DNA of 64,000 bases from Phoronis australis (GCA_002633005.1 NMRA01000304.1:429163-493162); one strand, 5' to 3'; positions 58,001 through 62,770 are shown, counted from the stretch's first letter. The notes: generated by a model from the sequence alone, not told the origin. Numbers and translations: made by a program.

Positions 58001-59272
58001 GCATTACTCTATTCGTCCTTCCAATGCCAATGAAGTATTATGGCTGTGCTGTGGGCTGCAAATCCAACATGAGAAAGCTTGATAAACTCACTGGACAAAT
58101 AAATACCCATGGATGCGGGATGTGAAATTCTTCACCTTCCCAACATCAATGATGCTCTTTCTGTATTTTGGTGCTAATAGTTTCTGCCTGCAGTTATGGT
58201 GGGTTCCTGAATGTGCTTTATCCTTACGAAATAATCATTCTAGTGCTTACAACATATTTATACTTTGTGAAGCCATGGGTGATGAAATAGGCAAAAAAGT
58301 CCATTGACTTGGCTGCATCTGAAGTATTGTAAATGGCAGGACAGATTTCTAAAGAAATAATGAATAAATAAAATATAAAGCTATGGTACAGTGTACTTGA
58401 TTAAAATATTTCCGACTTTGCGAAGCAAAATGACTTCTTCTGCAAGGGGGACGAGGCTGTCAAGGAAGCCAGTTAAGTACAAATATTTTAAGCAAACATG
58501 ACAGATTTCTGTTTAATAAATATACTGTCTGAATTATGACAATTTACAGTCATTCATTTGTTCAAATTTTGCTGTTATATTTCAGTACCGCTTTGACAAT
58601 ATGACGTATATGACGTTTAATGCCATCACTCTAGTTCCATTTGAGCCCAAGCTCATTAATCTAGAAATGCTGGACAGGAAGCAGGTAGGTGGTCAGTGTG
58701 AAGCAGGTATGTAGTCACCATGATGCAGGTATGAGTGGTCAGCATGAAGCAGGTATGTGGCCAGCGTGAAGTAGGTGTGTGGTCAATGTGAAGCAGGTAT
58801 GAGTGATCAGCATGACACGAGATACAAGGCCAGTGGCCTAAATTCATTAGCCTTATTTGTTGATTAAATGACAACATGTTTACTTCAAGTTGTTTAAAAA
58901 CAAATAATTGTCAAGTCTTGGGCTTATTTGCGTCAATTTGCAATTGTTACGGACCTGACACGTTCCTCTGCTCAGTGAATGCGTGTATGATTTACGAATC
59001 TTCAAGTCAACATGTCATTGCCTTTGTGGTATACCTTAAAAGAGTAATTACCTCCCTTGTATTTTTGTCTCTAGCGTTCTTGGCTTAATGCTTATCACAA
59101 GAAATGTCGTGATGTAATCGGGCCACTGTTAACTGGTGATGCCAAGGAATGGCTGAACAAGAGGACGAAACCTGTAAATATTGACCCGAATATCTCCAGT
59201 TCCTCCAACTCTGTGAAGACTACTATTGGTCTGTTCTGCCTGTGTTTTGTTTTGTGTTTTTACAAGAACTGA
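13009..59272 (+). CDS. XPNPEP2: X-prolyl aminopeptidase, membrane/secreted type (aminopeptidase P2-like), complete
   Basis: Aminopeptidase P removes an N-terminal residue that precedes proline. Twenty-one exon positions, with position 18 present as three cassettes, join in frame to 698 residues (700 with cassette 3); human XPNPEP2 has 674. Residues 1-18 form a signal peptide and residues 34-430 two creatinase-type N-terminal domains. The pita-bread catalytic domain carries every dinuclear metal ligand: D466 and D477 ([16 protein letters not shown]), H540 (HGTGHGIG), E575 (EPGYYEDG) and E589. H446 and H549 (HEGP) match the catalytic histidines. The C-terminus ends in a Ser/Asn-rich stretch and a hydrophobic tail with two final polar residues, as in GPI-anchored or tail-anchored proteins. 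The signal peptide and tail favour XPNPEP2 over cytosolic XPNPEP1. Exons were joined by eye and all phases agree. Confidence 0.95.
13508..13548. repeat. Perfect palindrome 1 (20-bp arms, 1-bp centre)
   Basis: Left arm 13508-13527 and right arm 13529-13548 are exact reverse complements around a single C. The arm begins CAAAATGTCAGGATACAACC. Confidence 0.97.
13545..13603. repeat. Perfect palindrome 2 (29-bp arms, 1-bp centre)
   Basis: Left arm 13545-13573 and right arm 13575-13603 are exact reverse complements around a single G. It overlaps the end of palindrome 1 by four bases. The arm begins TTTGGCACTGTCAAACTGAT. Confidence 0.97.
14505..14960 (+). repeat. Repeat family B, copy 1
   Basis: This segment aligns with about 30490-30940 and 42965-43380. 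Shared landmarks are TGTTCCA(C/T)TTTTGCAT, a spaced AAAAAGACATGGTCA...CCAATTAA(C/T)GACAG block and a final TACTTTCAC segment. The three copies are strongly diverged. No open frame or terminal repeat was seen. Confidence 0.7.
15181..15221 (+). repeat. 20-bp tandem duplication
   Basis: GCCTTTGTGCCATTAGTGCA occurs twice in direct, adjacent repeat. Confidence 0.95.
19645..20916 (+). repeat. Repeat family A, copy 1 (long form)
   Basis: The two ends (19645-19993 and 20636-20916) align with 43887-44215 and 44222-44510, sharing GATATCTCAAACCTTATTCA, CCTCAGTCCTTTCATTCAC-like blocks and TTATTTTGCTATGAATGTAC. This copy has about 640 bases (19994-20635) that are absent from the other copy. Confidence 0.75.
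21056..21131 (-). repeat. tRNA-like segment, probably the head of a tRNA-derived SINE
   Basis: On the minus strand it reads an A box (TAGCTCAGTCAGG), a 5-bp anticodon-type stem CTAGA/TCTAG with a 7-base loop, and a B box (GGTTCAATTTC). The D arm is enlarged by a GTGAG duplication, the loop has C instead of U33, and the 3' end does not pair with the 5' end. It is therefore unlikely to be a working tRNA. Confidence 0.55.
22344..22435 (+). CDS. XPNPEP2: XPNPEP2 exon 2
   Basis: This exon follows TTTCAG and encodes the rest of the signal cleavage region and the mature N-terminus ([20 protein letters not shown]...). It contains the basic motif REKR at residues 28-31, which resembles a furin site. 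It ends CNPGD with donor GAT/GTAAGT, phase 0. Confidence 0.88.
22954..23004. repeat. Hairpin with 18-bp perfect arms
   Basis: Arms 22954-22971 and 22987-23004 are exact reverse complements (GTCAGTTCTCACAGGACG). The loop itself contains ACTTGC-C-GCAAGT. A 15-base palindrome CTAAAGTGACTTTAG follows directly. Confidence 0.95.
23207..23256. repeat. (TCCC)n microsatellite with assembly n
   Basis: A polypyrimidine TCCC repeat with an undetermined base or gap at 23231; repeat length is uncertain. Confidence 0.93.
23502..23652 (+). repeat. Two tandem C-rich units with hairpins
   Basis: Unit 1 (23502-23584) and unit 2 (23585-23652) both run from CAGCG(C/T)AGCACTGAAAA through GGGGCT-A-AGCCCC-like hairpins to CAGCCCCCT(G/A)TGGTGC. 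They are diverged direct repeats. Confidence 0.85.
23808..23936 (+). CDS. XPNPEP2: XPNPEP2 exon 3
   Basis: This exon has 43 codons, including [20 protein letters not shown] and [14 protein letters not shown]. That is the start of the first creatinase domain (human: ALRQQMQ...LSAYIIPGTDAHMNEY). It contains the N-glycosylation sequon NVT. It is phase 0 at both ends. Confidence 0.95.
23960..24125 (+). repeat. Repeat family D, copy 1
   Basis: This segment aligns loosely with 38700-38920 and 45600-45815. Shared landmarks are TGTCTGTTGG(G/T)AGCT and GGTACT(A/G)TGTATCATTC. The family is unknown. Confidence 0.6.
25155..25218 (+). CDS. XPNPEP2: XPNPEP2 exon 4
   Basis: This exon encodes [20 protein letters not shown] then A, the highly conserved EY...HDxRRxxISGFTGSAG block of the family. 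The donor is GCAG/GTATGT, phase 1. Confidence 0.96.
25219..25618 (+). other. XPNPEP2 intron 4, nothing recognised
   Basis: Nothing beyond ordinary intron sequence was seen. Confidence 0.6.
25619..25726 (+). CDS. XPNPEP2: XPNPEP2 exon 5
   Basis: This exon encodes [20 protein letters not shown], then [17 protein letters not shown]. Compare human AAVWTDSRYWTQAERQMDCNWEL. It is phase 1 at both ends. Confidence 0.96.
25727..29358 (+). other. XPNPEP2 intron 5
   Basis: This intron contains the n at 26823, a 131-bp segment repeated in inverted orientation near 40.6 kb, and an A+T-rich (TTATTG)-like tract just before exon 6 (about 29235-29340). No exon was recognised. Confidence 0.6.
26824..26954 (+). 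repeat. 131-bp dispersed segment (inverted copy at 40544-40674)
   Basis: The reverse complement of 40544-40674 matches this segment base for base over essentially its whole length. It begins immediately after the n at 26823. Confidence 0.9.
29359..29451 (+). CDS. XPNPEP2: XPNPEP2 exon 6
   Basis: This exon encodes [20 protein letters not shown] then [10 protein letters not shown], matching the family's PTIVTWL...GRVGFDPFLLS region. It is phase 1 at both ends with acceptor GACTAG and donor GTAAGT. Confidence 0.94.
29452..31088 (+). other. XPNPEP2 intron 6
   Basis: This intron contains sequence near 29750-30260 resembling the periodic family around 57 kb (repeated CACCTAGTGG and GTGAAATTT motifs) and a repeat family B copy at 30490-30940. 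A direct 30-base duplication around GGTTGCTAAGGCCCTCATAT lies near 30970-31030. Confidence 0.55.
30490..30940 (+). repeat. Repeat family B, copy 2
   Basis: This copy shares the TTTACTAAAAAGACATGGTC block and the flanking order with the copies at 14505 and 42965. Confidence 0.7.
31089..31232 (+). CDS. XPNPEP2: XPNPEP2 exon 7
   Basis: This exon encodes [20 protein letters not shown] then the segment [19 protein letters not shown], matching human NLVDLVWGSERPPVPN. Human has TWESYDLAL at the start. It is phase 1 at both ends. Confidence 0.95.
31385..31630 (+). repeat. Imperfect (ATC)n trinucleotide tract
   Basis: About 245 bases dominated by CATCAT/CACCAT triplets in XPNPEP2 intron 7. Open frames on both strands here (Ile/Ser-rich or Met/Asp-rich) are products of the repeat. 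Confidence 0.9.
31740..31835 (+). CDS. XPNPEP2: XPNPEP2 exon 8
   Basis: This exon encodes [20 protein letters not shown] and [12 protein letters not shown], a helix and strand of the second creatinase domain (human STWQEKVSGVRSQM...VLLSALEETAW). The next Trp codon is split T/GG across the intron. Confidence 0.95.
31836..33329 (+). other. XPNPEP2 intron 8
   Basis: No exon was recognised. A minus-strand open frame runs from 32034 through the antisense of exon 8 (to 31663) and includes [20 protein letters not shown]. No domain was recognised. Confidence 0.5.
33330..33411 (+). CDS. XPNPEP2: XPNPEP2 exon 9
   Basis: This exon encodes [20 protein letters not shown] then IVLKDELR, matching the invariant WLFNLRASDIPYNP motif of aminopeptidase P. 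It starts with GG to finish the Trp codon and ends with AG of a split Arg codon. Confidence 0.97.
33412..36871 (+). other. XPNPEP2 intron 9, nothing recognised
   Basis: About 3.5 kb of A+T-rich intron with a G run near 33785 and no recognised element. Confidence 0.55.
36872..36971 (+). CDS. XPNPEP2: XPNPEP2 exon 10
   Basis: This exon encodes [20 protein letters not shown] then [13 protein letters not shown]. The position matches human IRLFANKSRFSSETLSYLNSSCTGPMCVQ, including the two cysteines that may pair in the extracellular enzyme. The donor is CAA/GTGAGT. Confidence 0.92.
36972..38404 (+). other. XPNPEP2 intron 10, nothing recognised
   Basis: No exon or ordered repeat was seen. A phrase near 37280 (CATGAAACAGACCCC) resembles phrases near 11520 and 19620, perhaps a short repeat end. 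Confidence 0.5.
38405..38515 (+). CDS. XPNPEP2: XPNPEP2 exon 11
   Basis: This exon has 37 codons, [20 protein letters not shown] then [17 protein letters not shown], corresponding to the human IEDYSQVRDSIQAYS...IWIGTSYTMYGIYEMI stretch. It contains the sequon NRT. It is phase 0 at both ends. Confidence 0.92.
38700..38920 (+). repeat. Repeat family D, copy 2
   Basis: Shares GATATTGCCTGTTGGTAGCT and GGTACTGTGTATCATTTGTG with the copy at 45600-45815. Confidence 0.65.
40137..40543 (+). repeat. 407-bp direct duplication, left copy
   Basis: Nearly identical to 40817-41223, the stretch that begins directly after the n at 40816, with a constant offset of 680 and only a few base differences near the right end. 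Confidence 0.95.
40544..40674 (-). repeat. 131-bp segment, inverted copy of 26824-26954
   Basis: This segment begins exactly where the left duplicate ends, and matches intron 5 in reverse complement. Confidence 0.9.
40817..41223 (+). repeat. 407-bp direct duplication, right copy
   Basis: Second copy of 40137-40543, starting right after the n. Differences such as CACCCGG/CACTCGG suggest two alleles. Confidence 0.95.
41848..41934 (+). CDS. XPNPEP2: XPNPEP2 exon 12
   Basis: This exon encodes [20 protein letters not shown] then ERQGMANSH. The human counterpart is TDTYSPVMMTKAVKNSKEQALLKASH. It links the second N-terminal domain to the catalytic domain. It is phase 0 at both ends. Confidence 0.95.
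41935..42766 (+). other. XPNPEP2 intron 12, nothing recognised
   Basis: A+T-rich intron with no recognised element. Confidence 0.6.
42767..42879 (+). CDS. XPNPEP2: XPNPEP2 exon 13
   Basis: This exon encodes [20 protein letters not shown] then a helix ending KLKEYR. It begins the pita-bread domain (human VRDAVAVIRYLVWLEKNV). A short CAG/CTG repeat lies 20-75 bases after its donor. Confidence 0.95.
42898..42953 (+). repeat. (CAG)n/(CTG)-containing trinucleotide repeat
   Basis: A run of CAG triplets with CTGCAG interruptions begins about 20 bases after the exon 13 donor. Confidence 0.93.
42965..43380 (+). repeat. Repeat family B, copy 3
   Basis: Aligns with 14505-14960 and 30490-30940 (TCCAAATTTGG...GGAACATC, AAAAGACATTGTCACATGAC, CTACTTTCACAGA). 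Confidence 0.68.
43887..44510 (+). repeat. Repeat family A, copy 2 (short form)
   Basis: Aligns with both ends of 19645-20916 but lacks its central 640 bases. Confidence 0.75.
44870..45019 (+). CDS. XPNPEP2: XPNPEP2 exon 14 (first metal ligand)
   Basis: This exon encodes [20 protein letters not shown] and onward to [11 protein letters not shown]446 of AIIHY matches the substrate-binding histidine of human aminopeptidase P, and D466 of LLDSGG is the first metal-binding aspartate. The last codon is split TT/G. Confidence 0.97.
45020..46459 (+). other. XPNPEP2 intron 14
   Basis: This intron contains a family D copy at 45600-45815 and, near 45350-45510, an A+T-rich block ending AAATAAATCAAATCAA that could be a retroposon tail. 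No exon was recognised. Confidence 0.5.
45600..45815 (+). repeat. Repeat family D, copy 3
   Basis: Shares TATTGTCTGTTGGTAGCTTT and GGTACTGTGTATCATTCATG with the other copies. Confidence 0.65.
46460..46520 (+). CDS. XPNPEP2: XPNPEP2 exon 15 (second metal ligand)
   Basis: This exon encodes [20 protein letters not shown] after the split Leu codon. D477 in GTTD is the second metal-binding aspartate, 11 residues after the first as in the family. Confidence 0.97.
46521..47856 (+). other. XPNPEP2 introns 15 and 16, nothing recognised
   Basis: Apart from exon 16 (47315-47384) this stretch shows no recognisable element. Confidence 0.6.
47315..47384 (+). CDS. XPNPEP2: XPNPEP2 exon 16
   Basis: This exon encodes [20 protein letters not shown] then GVY. 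The human counterpart is EAYTRVLIGNIDLSRLIFPA. It begins in phase 0 and ends in phase 1. Confidence 0.96.
47857..47961 (+). CDS. XPNPEP2: XPNPEP2 exon 17 (HGTGHG motif)
   Basis: This exon encodes [20 protein letters not shown] then [17 protein letters not shown]540 is the metal-binding histidine and H549 the proton-shuttle histidine of the HEGP motif. The Gly codon of HEG is split G/GN, and each of the three downstream cassettes supplies its last two bases followed by Pro. Confidence 0.97.
48157..48855. mobile_element. Palindromic MITE-like element flanked by TTAA
   Basis: The left half (48157 to about 48505) and right half (about 48525 to 48855) are imperfect reverse complements with a short loop. 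They start GGTCAGTGTCTACCTT and end in the complement of GGTCACTGGCTACCTT. TTAA is present at 48153-48156 and 48856-48859, as expected of a TTAA target duplication. It has no coding capacity. It lies in XPNPEP2 intron 17. Confidence 0.85.
49112..49356 (+). repeat. Left array of the 22-bp repeat
   Basis: About eleven units alternate CACC(C/T)GGGTGGAAATTATTT and CAACCTAGGTGGAAATTATTT. Each contains a near-palindromic CACCYRGGTG core. Confidence 0.93.
50676..51140 (-). repeat. Right array of the 22-bp repeat
   Basis: About twenty units of the same repeat in reverse complement (GAAAATAATTTCCACCYRGG), roughly twice as long as the left array. Confidence 0.93.
51193..52343 (+). other. Intron 17 stretch resembling the periodic family
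   Basis: From about 51740 this carries motifs shared with 57 kb (GTGAAATTTTGCAGA, CAGATTTGACTATTGCTGTG, CCTCCTAGTGGCAATTT). It is probably a diverged relative. No exon was recognised. Confidence 0.5.
52344..52506 (+). repeat. Direct duplication around gap, left copy
   Basis: Repeated at 52793-52949 with a five-base deletion. It spans AATTATAGCTCCTG to CTGTCTCCTCATCT. Confidence 0.95.
52513..52791. repeat. CTTAAG palindrome array
   Basis: About fourteen copies of AACTTAAGTT (or close variants such as AAAACTTAAGTTTTT) lie in 280 bases at irregular spacing. They include a larger inverted repeat around GGAACGAACTTAAG / CTTAAGTTCGTTCC. It ends at the n at 52792. Confidence 0.95.
52793..52949 (+). 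repeat. Direct duplication around gap, right copy
   Basis: Second copy of 52344-52506, starting directly after the n. Confidence 0.95.
53375..53446 (+). CDS. XPNPEP2: XPNPEP2 exon 18, cassette 1 (alternative exon)
   Basis: This exon has 72 bases, phase 1 to phase 1, acceptor CTGCAG and donor GATG/GTGGGT. It reads [20 protein letters not shown] then FFSD. The opening GP completes HEGP and the final D is followed by the E of EPGYY in exon 19. Its middle is basic (three Arg). It fills the same slot as cassettes 2 and 3 and shares 13 of 24 residues with cassette 2, so only one is expected per transcript. Confidence 0.9.
53984..54055 (+). CDS. XPNPEP2: XPNPEP2 exon 18, cassette 2 (alternative exon)
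   Basis: This exon has 72 bases, phase 1 to phase 1, acceptor CGTTAG and donor GATG/GTGGGT. It reads [20 protein letters not shown] then FLSD. It has the same length and donor hexamer as cassette 1, so this pair looks like the younger duplication. The loop is nearly uncharged. The distance from cassette 1 is 537 bases. Confidence 0.9.
54056..55243 (+). other. Intron between exon 18 cassettes 2 and 3
   Basis: Apart from the possible decayed cassette at 54398-54468 no element was recognised. A GT donor-like CATAG/GTGAGT lies at about 54570 without a convincing exon. Confidence 0.5.
54398..54468 (+). pseudogene. Possible decayed fourth copy of the exon 18 cassette
   Basis: After an acceptor-like ATGCAG, 71 bases end in TCTGATG, like the functional cassettes (72 or 78 bases). 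One frame of the 3' half reads [11 protein letters not shown], echoing [12 protein letters not shown] and [13 protein letters not shown]. The frame set by the acceptor differs by one base, and no GT follows GATG directly (GATGAG/GTGG instead), so it could not be spliced in frame. The similarity is short and could be chance. Confidence 0.35.
55244..55321 (+). CDS. XPNPEP2: XPNPEP2 exon 18, cassette 3 (alternative exon)
   Basis: This exon has 78 bases, phase 1 to phase 1, acceptor CTCAAAG and donor GATG/GTAAGT, the strongest donor of the three. It reads [20 protein letters not shown] then GIFLSD. It is two residues longer than the others and lysine-containing. It uses the same GP start and SD end. 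Confidence 0.9.
55322..56658 (+). other. Intron between cassette 3 and exon 19, nothing recognised
   Basis: This was read for further cassettes (GP...SDG with GATG/GT) and none was found. Confidence 0.55.
56659..56735 (+). CDS. XPNPEP2: XPNPEP2 exon 19 (two metal glutamates)
   Basis: This exon starts with AG, completing the Glu codon begun by any exon 18 cassette, and encodes [20 protein letters not shown] then KDNTK. E575 and E589 are the last two metal ligands, 14 residues apart as in human. The donor AAG/GTGCAG is weak but phase 0 fits exon 20. Confidence 0.95.
57012..57880 (+). repeat. Tandem array of alternating 150-175-bp units
   Basis: About five and a half units begin near 57012, 57186, 57333, 57504, 57663 and 57829. 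Each has GCATTTCCGGRTGATATCTAG-like starts, a GTGRATTYCAATGAAA segment, and CACTGCAGYRCCTCCTA(G/T)TGG ending CCATTTTGT. Odd and even units resemble each other more than their neighbours, suggesting a dimeric repeat. It lies in intron 19. Confidence 0.85.
57881..58585 (+). other. Rest of XPNPEP2 intron 19, nothing recognised
   Basis: No exon or ordered repeat was seen. Confidence 0.55.
58586..58684 (+). CDS. XPNPEP2: XPNPEP2 exon 20
   Basis: This exon has 33 codons, [20 protein letters not shown] then [13 protein letters not shown]. The human counterpart is YLTFEVVSFVPYDRNLIDVSLL. It contains the sequon NMT. Its donor GCAG/GTAGGT lies at the start of a minisatellite that repeats the same splice-site-like sequence. 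Confidence 0.94.
58679..58814 (+). repeat. Minisatellite at the exon 20 donor site
   Basis: Six units of 22, 22, 24, 22, 22 and 24 bases follow the pattern AAGCAGGTATGTGGTCAGCG. The first unit overlaps the last bases of exon 20 and its donor. At least four later units contain GCAGGTATG, a donor-like sequence. Confidence 0.93.
59075..59272 (+). CDS. XPNPEP2: XPNPEP2 exon 21 (C-terminus, anchor signal, stop)
   Basis: This exon encodes [20 protein letters not shown], the conserved WLN.YH..CRD.IG end of the catalytic domain, then EWLNKRTKP. It continues with a Ser/Asn-rich stretch (residues about 672-679) and the hydrophobic tail [16 protein letters not shown] before TGA. A short hydrophobic C-terminus after small residues is typical of GPI-attachment signals, as in mammalian XPNPEP2. 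Confidence 0.95.
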   Translation, partial: RSWLNAYHKKCRDVIGPLLTGDAKEWLNKRTKPVNIDPNISSSSNSVKTTIGLFCLCFVLCFYKN

Positions 59273-59889
59273 GATGCCTTTTATGGCTTCTTTCTCATTT
59301 TAGTAGTTCTTCTAGTCGTTCCTAGTTGCAGATTTTCAAACATGCAACTTCTGTTCAAGTGTACAAATTTTCAAAGCTTTATATTATATCCAAGTTGTTA
59401 GACTCCTTATGATATTAATGAAATTTCTTAGGTAATACATTGATTTGCTTTTAAACTCAAGTTGTAATATGAATTGATTTTTGGATGTTTTACTTGCATG
59501 GTTACTTGTATATGTTTTTTCTACTTTTAATGAAATTTATTGATATTAATATTTTAATTTGTTATTGAATTAAACAAAATGCCAGTTTAAAGTTTGAAGT
59601 ACTATGATGTGAATTGTTTAAATAACTTAACAATGTGCCAAGTTTTAAAATTTGAAATGTTAGGTAGTGAATCACTTAAATAGCAATCAGCATTTTGTAA
59701 AGAATGGATTATAATAAGTATCACGCTGAAAGTATGTTTCTCTATAAGTGAGTGTTTCACAAAAACGTGGTAATGTAACTAATTAATTTCCAATATCCAA
59801 GTAATAACTTTGTATGAATGATGCTTAACTGTTGACGTGCATGATATAGCTTTTGTTCAAGGTACTTGGCTGTATTAATGGGATGAAGC

Positions 59890-59895
59890 AATAAA
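59890..59895 (+). terminator. Candidate XPNPEP2 polyadenylation signal AATAAA
   Basis: First canonical AATAAA downstream of the stop, about 620 bases away, followed by a GT-rich stretch (GATGGTGTC). An ATTAAA occurs earlier near 59568. Confidence 0.5.
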
Positions 59896-60441
59896 GATGG
59901 TGTCATTACAAGGGGGACATCTCATTTAATTAAGGCTACTTAAAGTTAAGGAGGACCTTATCCAGTACCCTATGTATTTTTCCAAATATCTGCAAAACTA
60001 TAGATTTTAACACAGGAAAAGTATGTATTTCTAAATGTGCAAAGACTGAAGAATTTGATGTAAGACTTTGTAGCAGTCTACCATTAACTGGGTCGAGTGA
60101 CCATTTATTTTGTAGGAAAAAATTTACATCAAGAGGAAAACAATGGTATCTGATGACCGAATTCATTGATAAAAATATCCATGATGAAATCTCAACACTA
60201 GTTTTCTAAACTATCATTGTGTTCTCATTTTAATTAGTCAACTTTTGATTCTTTAAAATAGAAAATCTTAAATCCTATCTTTGATAGCTCCTGGTGCAAA
60301 AGTGCAATTGCTAACAGCGTTTTGGAGAGCAGCTCATAATGCATGGTGTCTGAAGGATTTGCCATATATCCGATCAACCAATTTTGCGATGATGTTCCGA
60401 AATTTGCCACATTTGGACATTTTTCTAGGGTCCTGTATAAA

Positions 60442-60447
60442 TTTATT
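60442..60447 (-). terminator. Candidate amidohydrolase polyadenylation signal
   Basis: AATAAA on the minus strand about 190 bases after the TGA at 60637-60639. Confidence 0.45.
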
Positions 60448-60636
60448 AGAACATTTTTCTCTTTATGTAAAATTTTCCAGAAATCAAAGAAGTAAAAGCC
60501 AGCAGATTGCCGACCTCCTCCACGATCAGATCGGCTCCATTACGACATCGATAACAGGTCATGCTCATTGAGAGCGGGTCATGACTCGTGCTTCCCTCGT
60601 TAGGGCTAACGTTTGGCATCATCTTTGATAGTAACA

Positions 60637-61196
60637 TCACCGGGGTAACGCTTTAGGGCTAGTGATACCATGTTTAACCCCCTTCCTCCATACAGCAACG
60701 GGGACTATCAGTTGACTAACTTTCCGAACTTCTCCGTGACAATCCGGTAAGTCAACAGCTGATGGTTTTAAGCATAGCACGGTAATGTCAGCTTCCCGAC
60801 CGACGCCCAAAGATCCAATTTTTTCGGAAACACCGAAGGCTTTGGCCGGATTGCTTGTAGCTGTTTTGATGACTTCGTTTAACGGCATTCCCAGATGTAG
60901 CAACTTTGACATAACTGTAGGAAGATCGTATGCGGGGCCATTGACATTACCGGTGTGAAGGTCTGAGCCCGCAAGATCACACCAGAAATTCTCTTTGGCG
61001 CACTGCTCGGCAACAGCCCAGCTAAAGGAACCTTCTCCGTGCCCTACGTCAAAAAAGATTCCTCGTTTCTTAGCCTCTAGAACTTCAGGAAATAGTGAGC
61101 CTGATTGGGGATTGATGATGGAACCATCGTTTCCGTGTAGCGCGTGAGTGTAAATGTCGCCTTGGCGCAGACTACCGGGGCACGACATCGATTGAC
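60637..61196 (-). CDS. Amidohydrolase/deacetylase-family metallohydrolase, 3' exon
   Basis: This last exon encodes about 186 residues after acceptor TATTTCAG. It contains QGDIYTHALHG, the segment RGIFFDVGHGEGSFSWAVAE, then GSDLHTGNVNGPAYDLPTVM and LLHLGM, and the ATSNPAKAFG...IGSLGVGREADITVL end typical of amidohydrolases. These motifs match the family annotated in bacteria as amidohydrolase/deacetylase metallohydrolases (the Atu3266 and EF_0837 type), a TIM-barrel metal enzyme family. GSDLH holds the likely catalytic Asp. The natural substrate in animals is unknown to me. Family members are about 380-430 residues, so roughly the N-terminal half is missing. The incoming intron phase is 1. Confidence 0.88.
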
Positions 61197-61478
61197 CTGA
61201 AATAGAGTTAGTGGTTTATAATCTGTTTTGTGGGAAACTGACCGAAGTTGAGGTCGATATTAAGGTGACACAAACTTGTTACATTACATATACCGGTAAT
61301 TGCATGACTACAGGCCAATGTCACGACGTAGCAAAATGACGAGAAAGATTGCCCTCCAATAAAATAACAGTTTGGTAAAATGCCAGGTAGACATTGGAAA
61401 CAAAGGAGACTAAAAGAAGTTTCAAGTACAGTAAAATAAGGATGGCTAACAAAAGTGTAAGACTAGCACACGGGAGGC
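61116..61478. repeat. Direct duplication, left copy (exon start plus intron)
   Basis: Nearly identical to 63634-64000. It covers the first 81 bases of the amidohydrolase 3' exon and about 280 bases of the preceding intron, with small indels. Confidence 0.95.
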
Positions 61479-62319
61479 TTGGGTGAATAAGGTCCATTCA
61501 TCCCAAGTCAAGTACATATGCCATTTTACATGCACCCACGTATCTGCCGACAAGCGTTGATTTTTCAAACAAATGCCTAGGCCACCATGATTTGATTTTC
61601 TCCTAAATTTGGCATTTTGTGCGTGTCAGTTGTACGAATTTTGTCAGCAGGGTCGTCTTCTGTGCCCGGCCCGAGCACAGCAGTGCATTGCGACCTCTGC
61701 CAACGCCGCGGCAACTGCTCCATAGTAATGAAATAGGTAGGGGGTTACAACTAATCCAGTCTGCGATTACCAGTTAACACTAGAAACCTACTGTACGCAG
61801 TTTGGGACTTCCCCTGACAGTTCTCTAAAACTAAATTCTGTGTAAACCTCGTAAACCCTCTGCCAAATGTTGGAACACATTTTGAAAACTCCTGCTAAAC
61901 TGACAAGCATGACCTACGCGACACTGAAAGGAAAGACCATGCCACCCATTTAGAAACATGGTACTTATTCTGTTGAACATTGGTTAGTGTCTTAGTTGAT
62001 TCCTATTTTATCAGCGCCAGTTGAGACGCCAATGGTGCATTAACAGGGGACAGAAAGAGTGGTTGGAAGCACGAAAACAGGGTTTAACATCTTTTTAAGG
62101 AACAAAAATGTTTGGAAACCGTAATGCATACCTTTCAAAATGCAATGAAGGAAAGGGATATGACGCGCATTTGGCCTGAACTATGCATTCGGAAATGGAG
62201 TCCAGAGTAACAATTAACAAGGGTGCGTCCCTTAGACCCGAGACACTAGCAAAGCACTTAAGACGAGAAATTTCTGCTTAAGCCTATGGAACAGCGAATT
62301 CTATCCCATAATTTAAAAA
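61479..62319. other. Amidohydrolase intron, nothing recognised
   Basis: No exon that could fix the phase difference between the 63 kb candidate exon and the 3' exon was found here. Confidence 0.5.
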
Positions 62320-62650
62320 GGCTACTAAACCTTGTTTTGATGATTTCAACCAATCCCCGTTTTGTCACCAGCTAATGCATCATTGCCGTCAATCTTCCAA
62401 GTTAAATACAGGAATCGGCTAAAACTCGCAATCCCTATGTCACAAACTGAACACTATGGTTCTTATAGTGAGTGGTCTTTTCCCACAGTTGCCGTGTAGG
62501 CCTAATTCGCTAAAAGCGTATCTCACGCTTGCCCGTGTTGCAGATCTTGAAAGGAGTTTTCAAATTTTGCTCCAAACATTTGAAGGTTACTCGACGGGAA
62601 AGTCTTTTTTAATATCTGTCAATAGGCCAAAACTGGGTTTGGTATCCTTT
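62320..62650 (+). repeat. Dispersed repeat, copy 2 (first copy near 11920)
   Basis: Aligns on the same strand with 11920-12265; see that entry for shared landmarks. Confidence 0.75.
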
Positions 62651-62678
62651 TAACACTGCAAACTCACTGCCGCTAAGG

Positions 62679-62770
62679 GGTACCTTTCGCTGGTTCCCAC
62701 GTGCCTATAGCCAGAGCGTGCTGGCTACCGACCACCTAGCGGCACGCAGGGAACCAGCGAGAGGGGTACC
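62679..62770. repeat. Imperfect hairpin with 27-30-base arms
   Basis: Left arm 62679-62705 (GGTACCTTTCGCTGGTTCCC...) pairs with right arm 62741-62770 with a few mismatches and small indels around a 35-base loop. Confidence 0.85.

Larger units (their letters stand above)
59273..60636. other. 3' UTRs and convergent intergenic region
   Basis: The XPNPEP2 stop and the amidohydrolase stop face each other across 1.36 kb. Candidate polyadenylation signals for both genes lie inside. No other feature was recognised. Confidence 0.6.

Noticed and set aside
58656-58877. His/Thr-rich minus-strand open frame
   Set aside because: It is a shadow of the minisatellite at 58679-58814.
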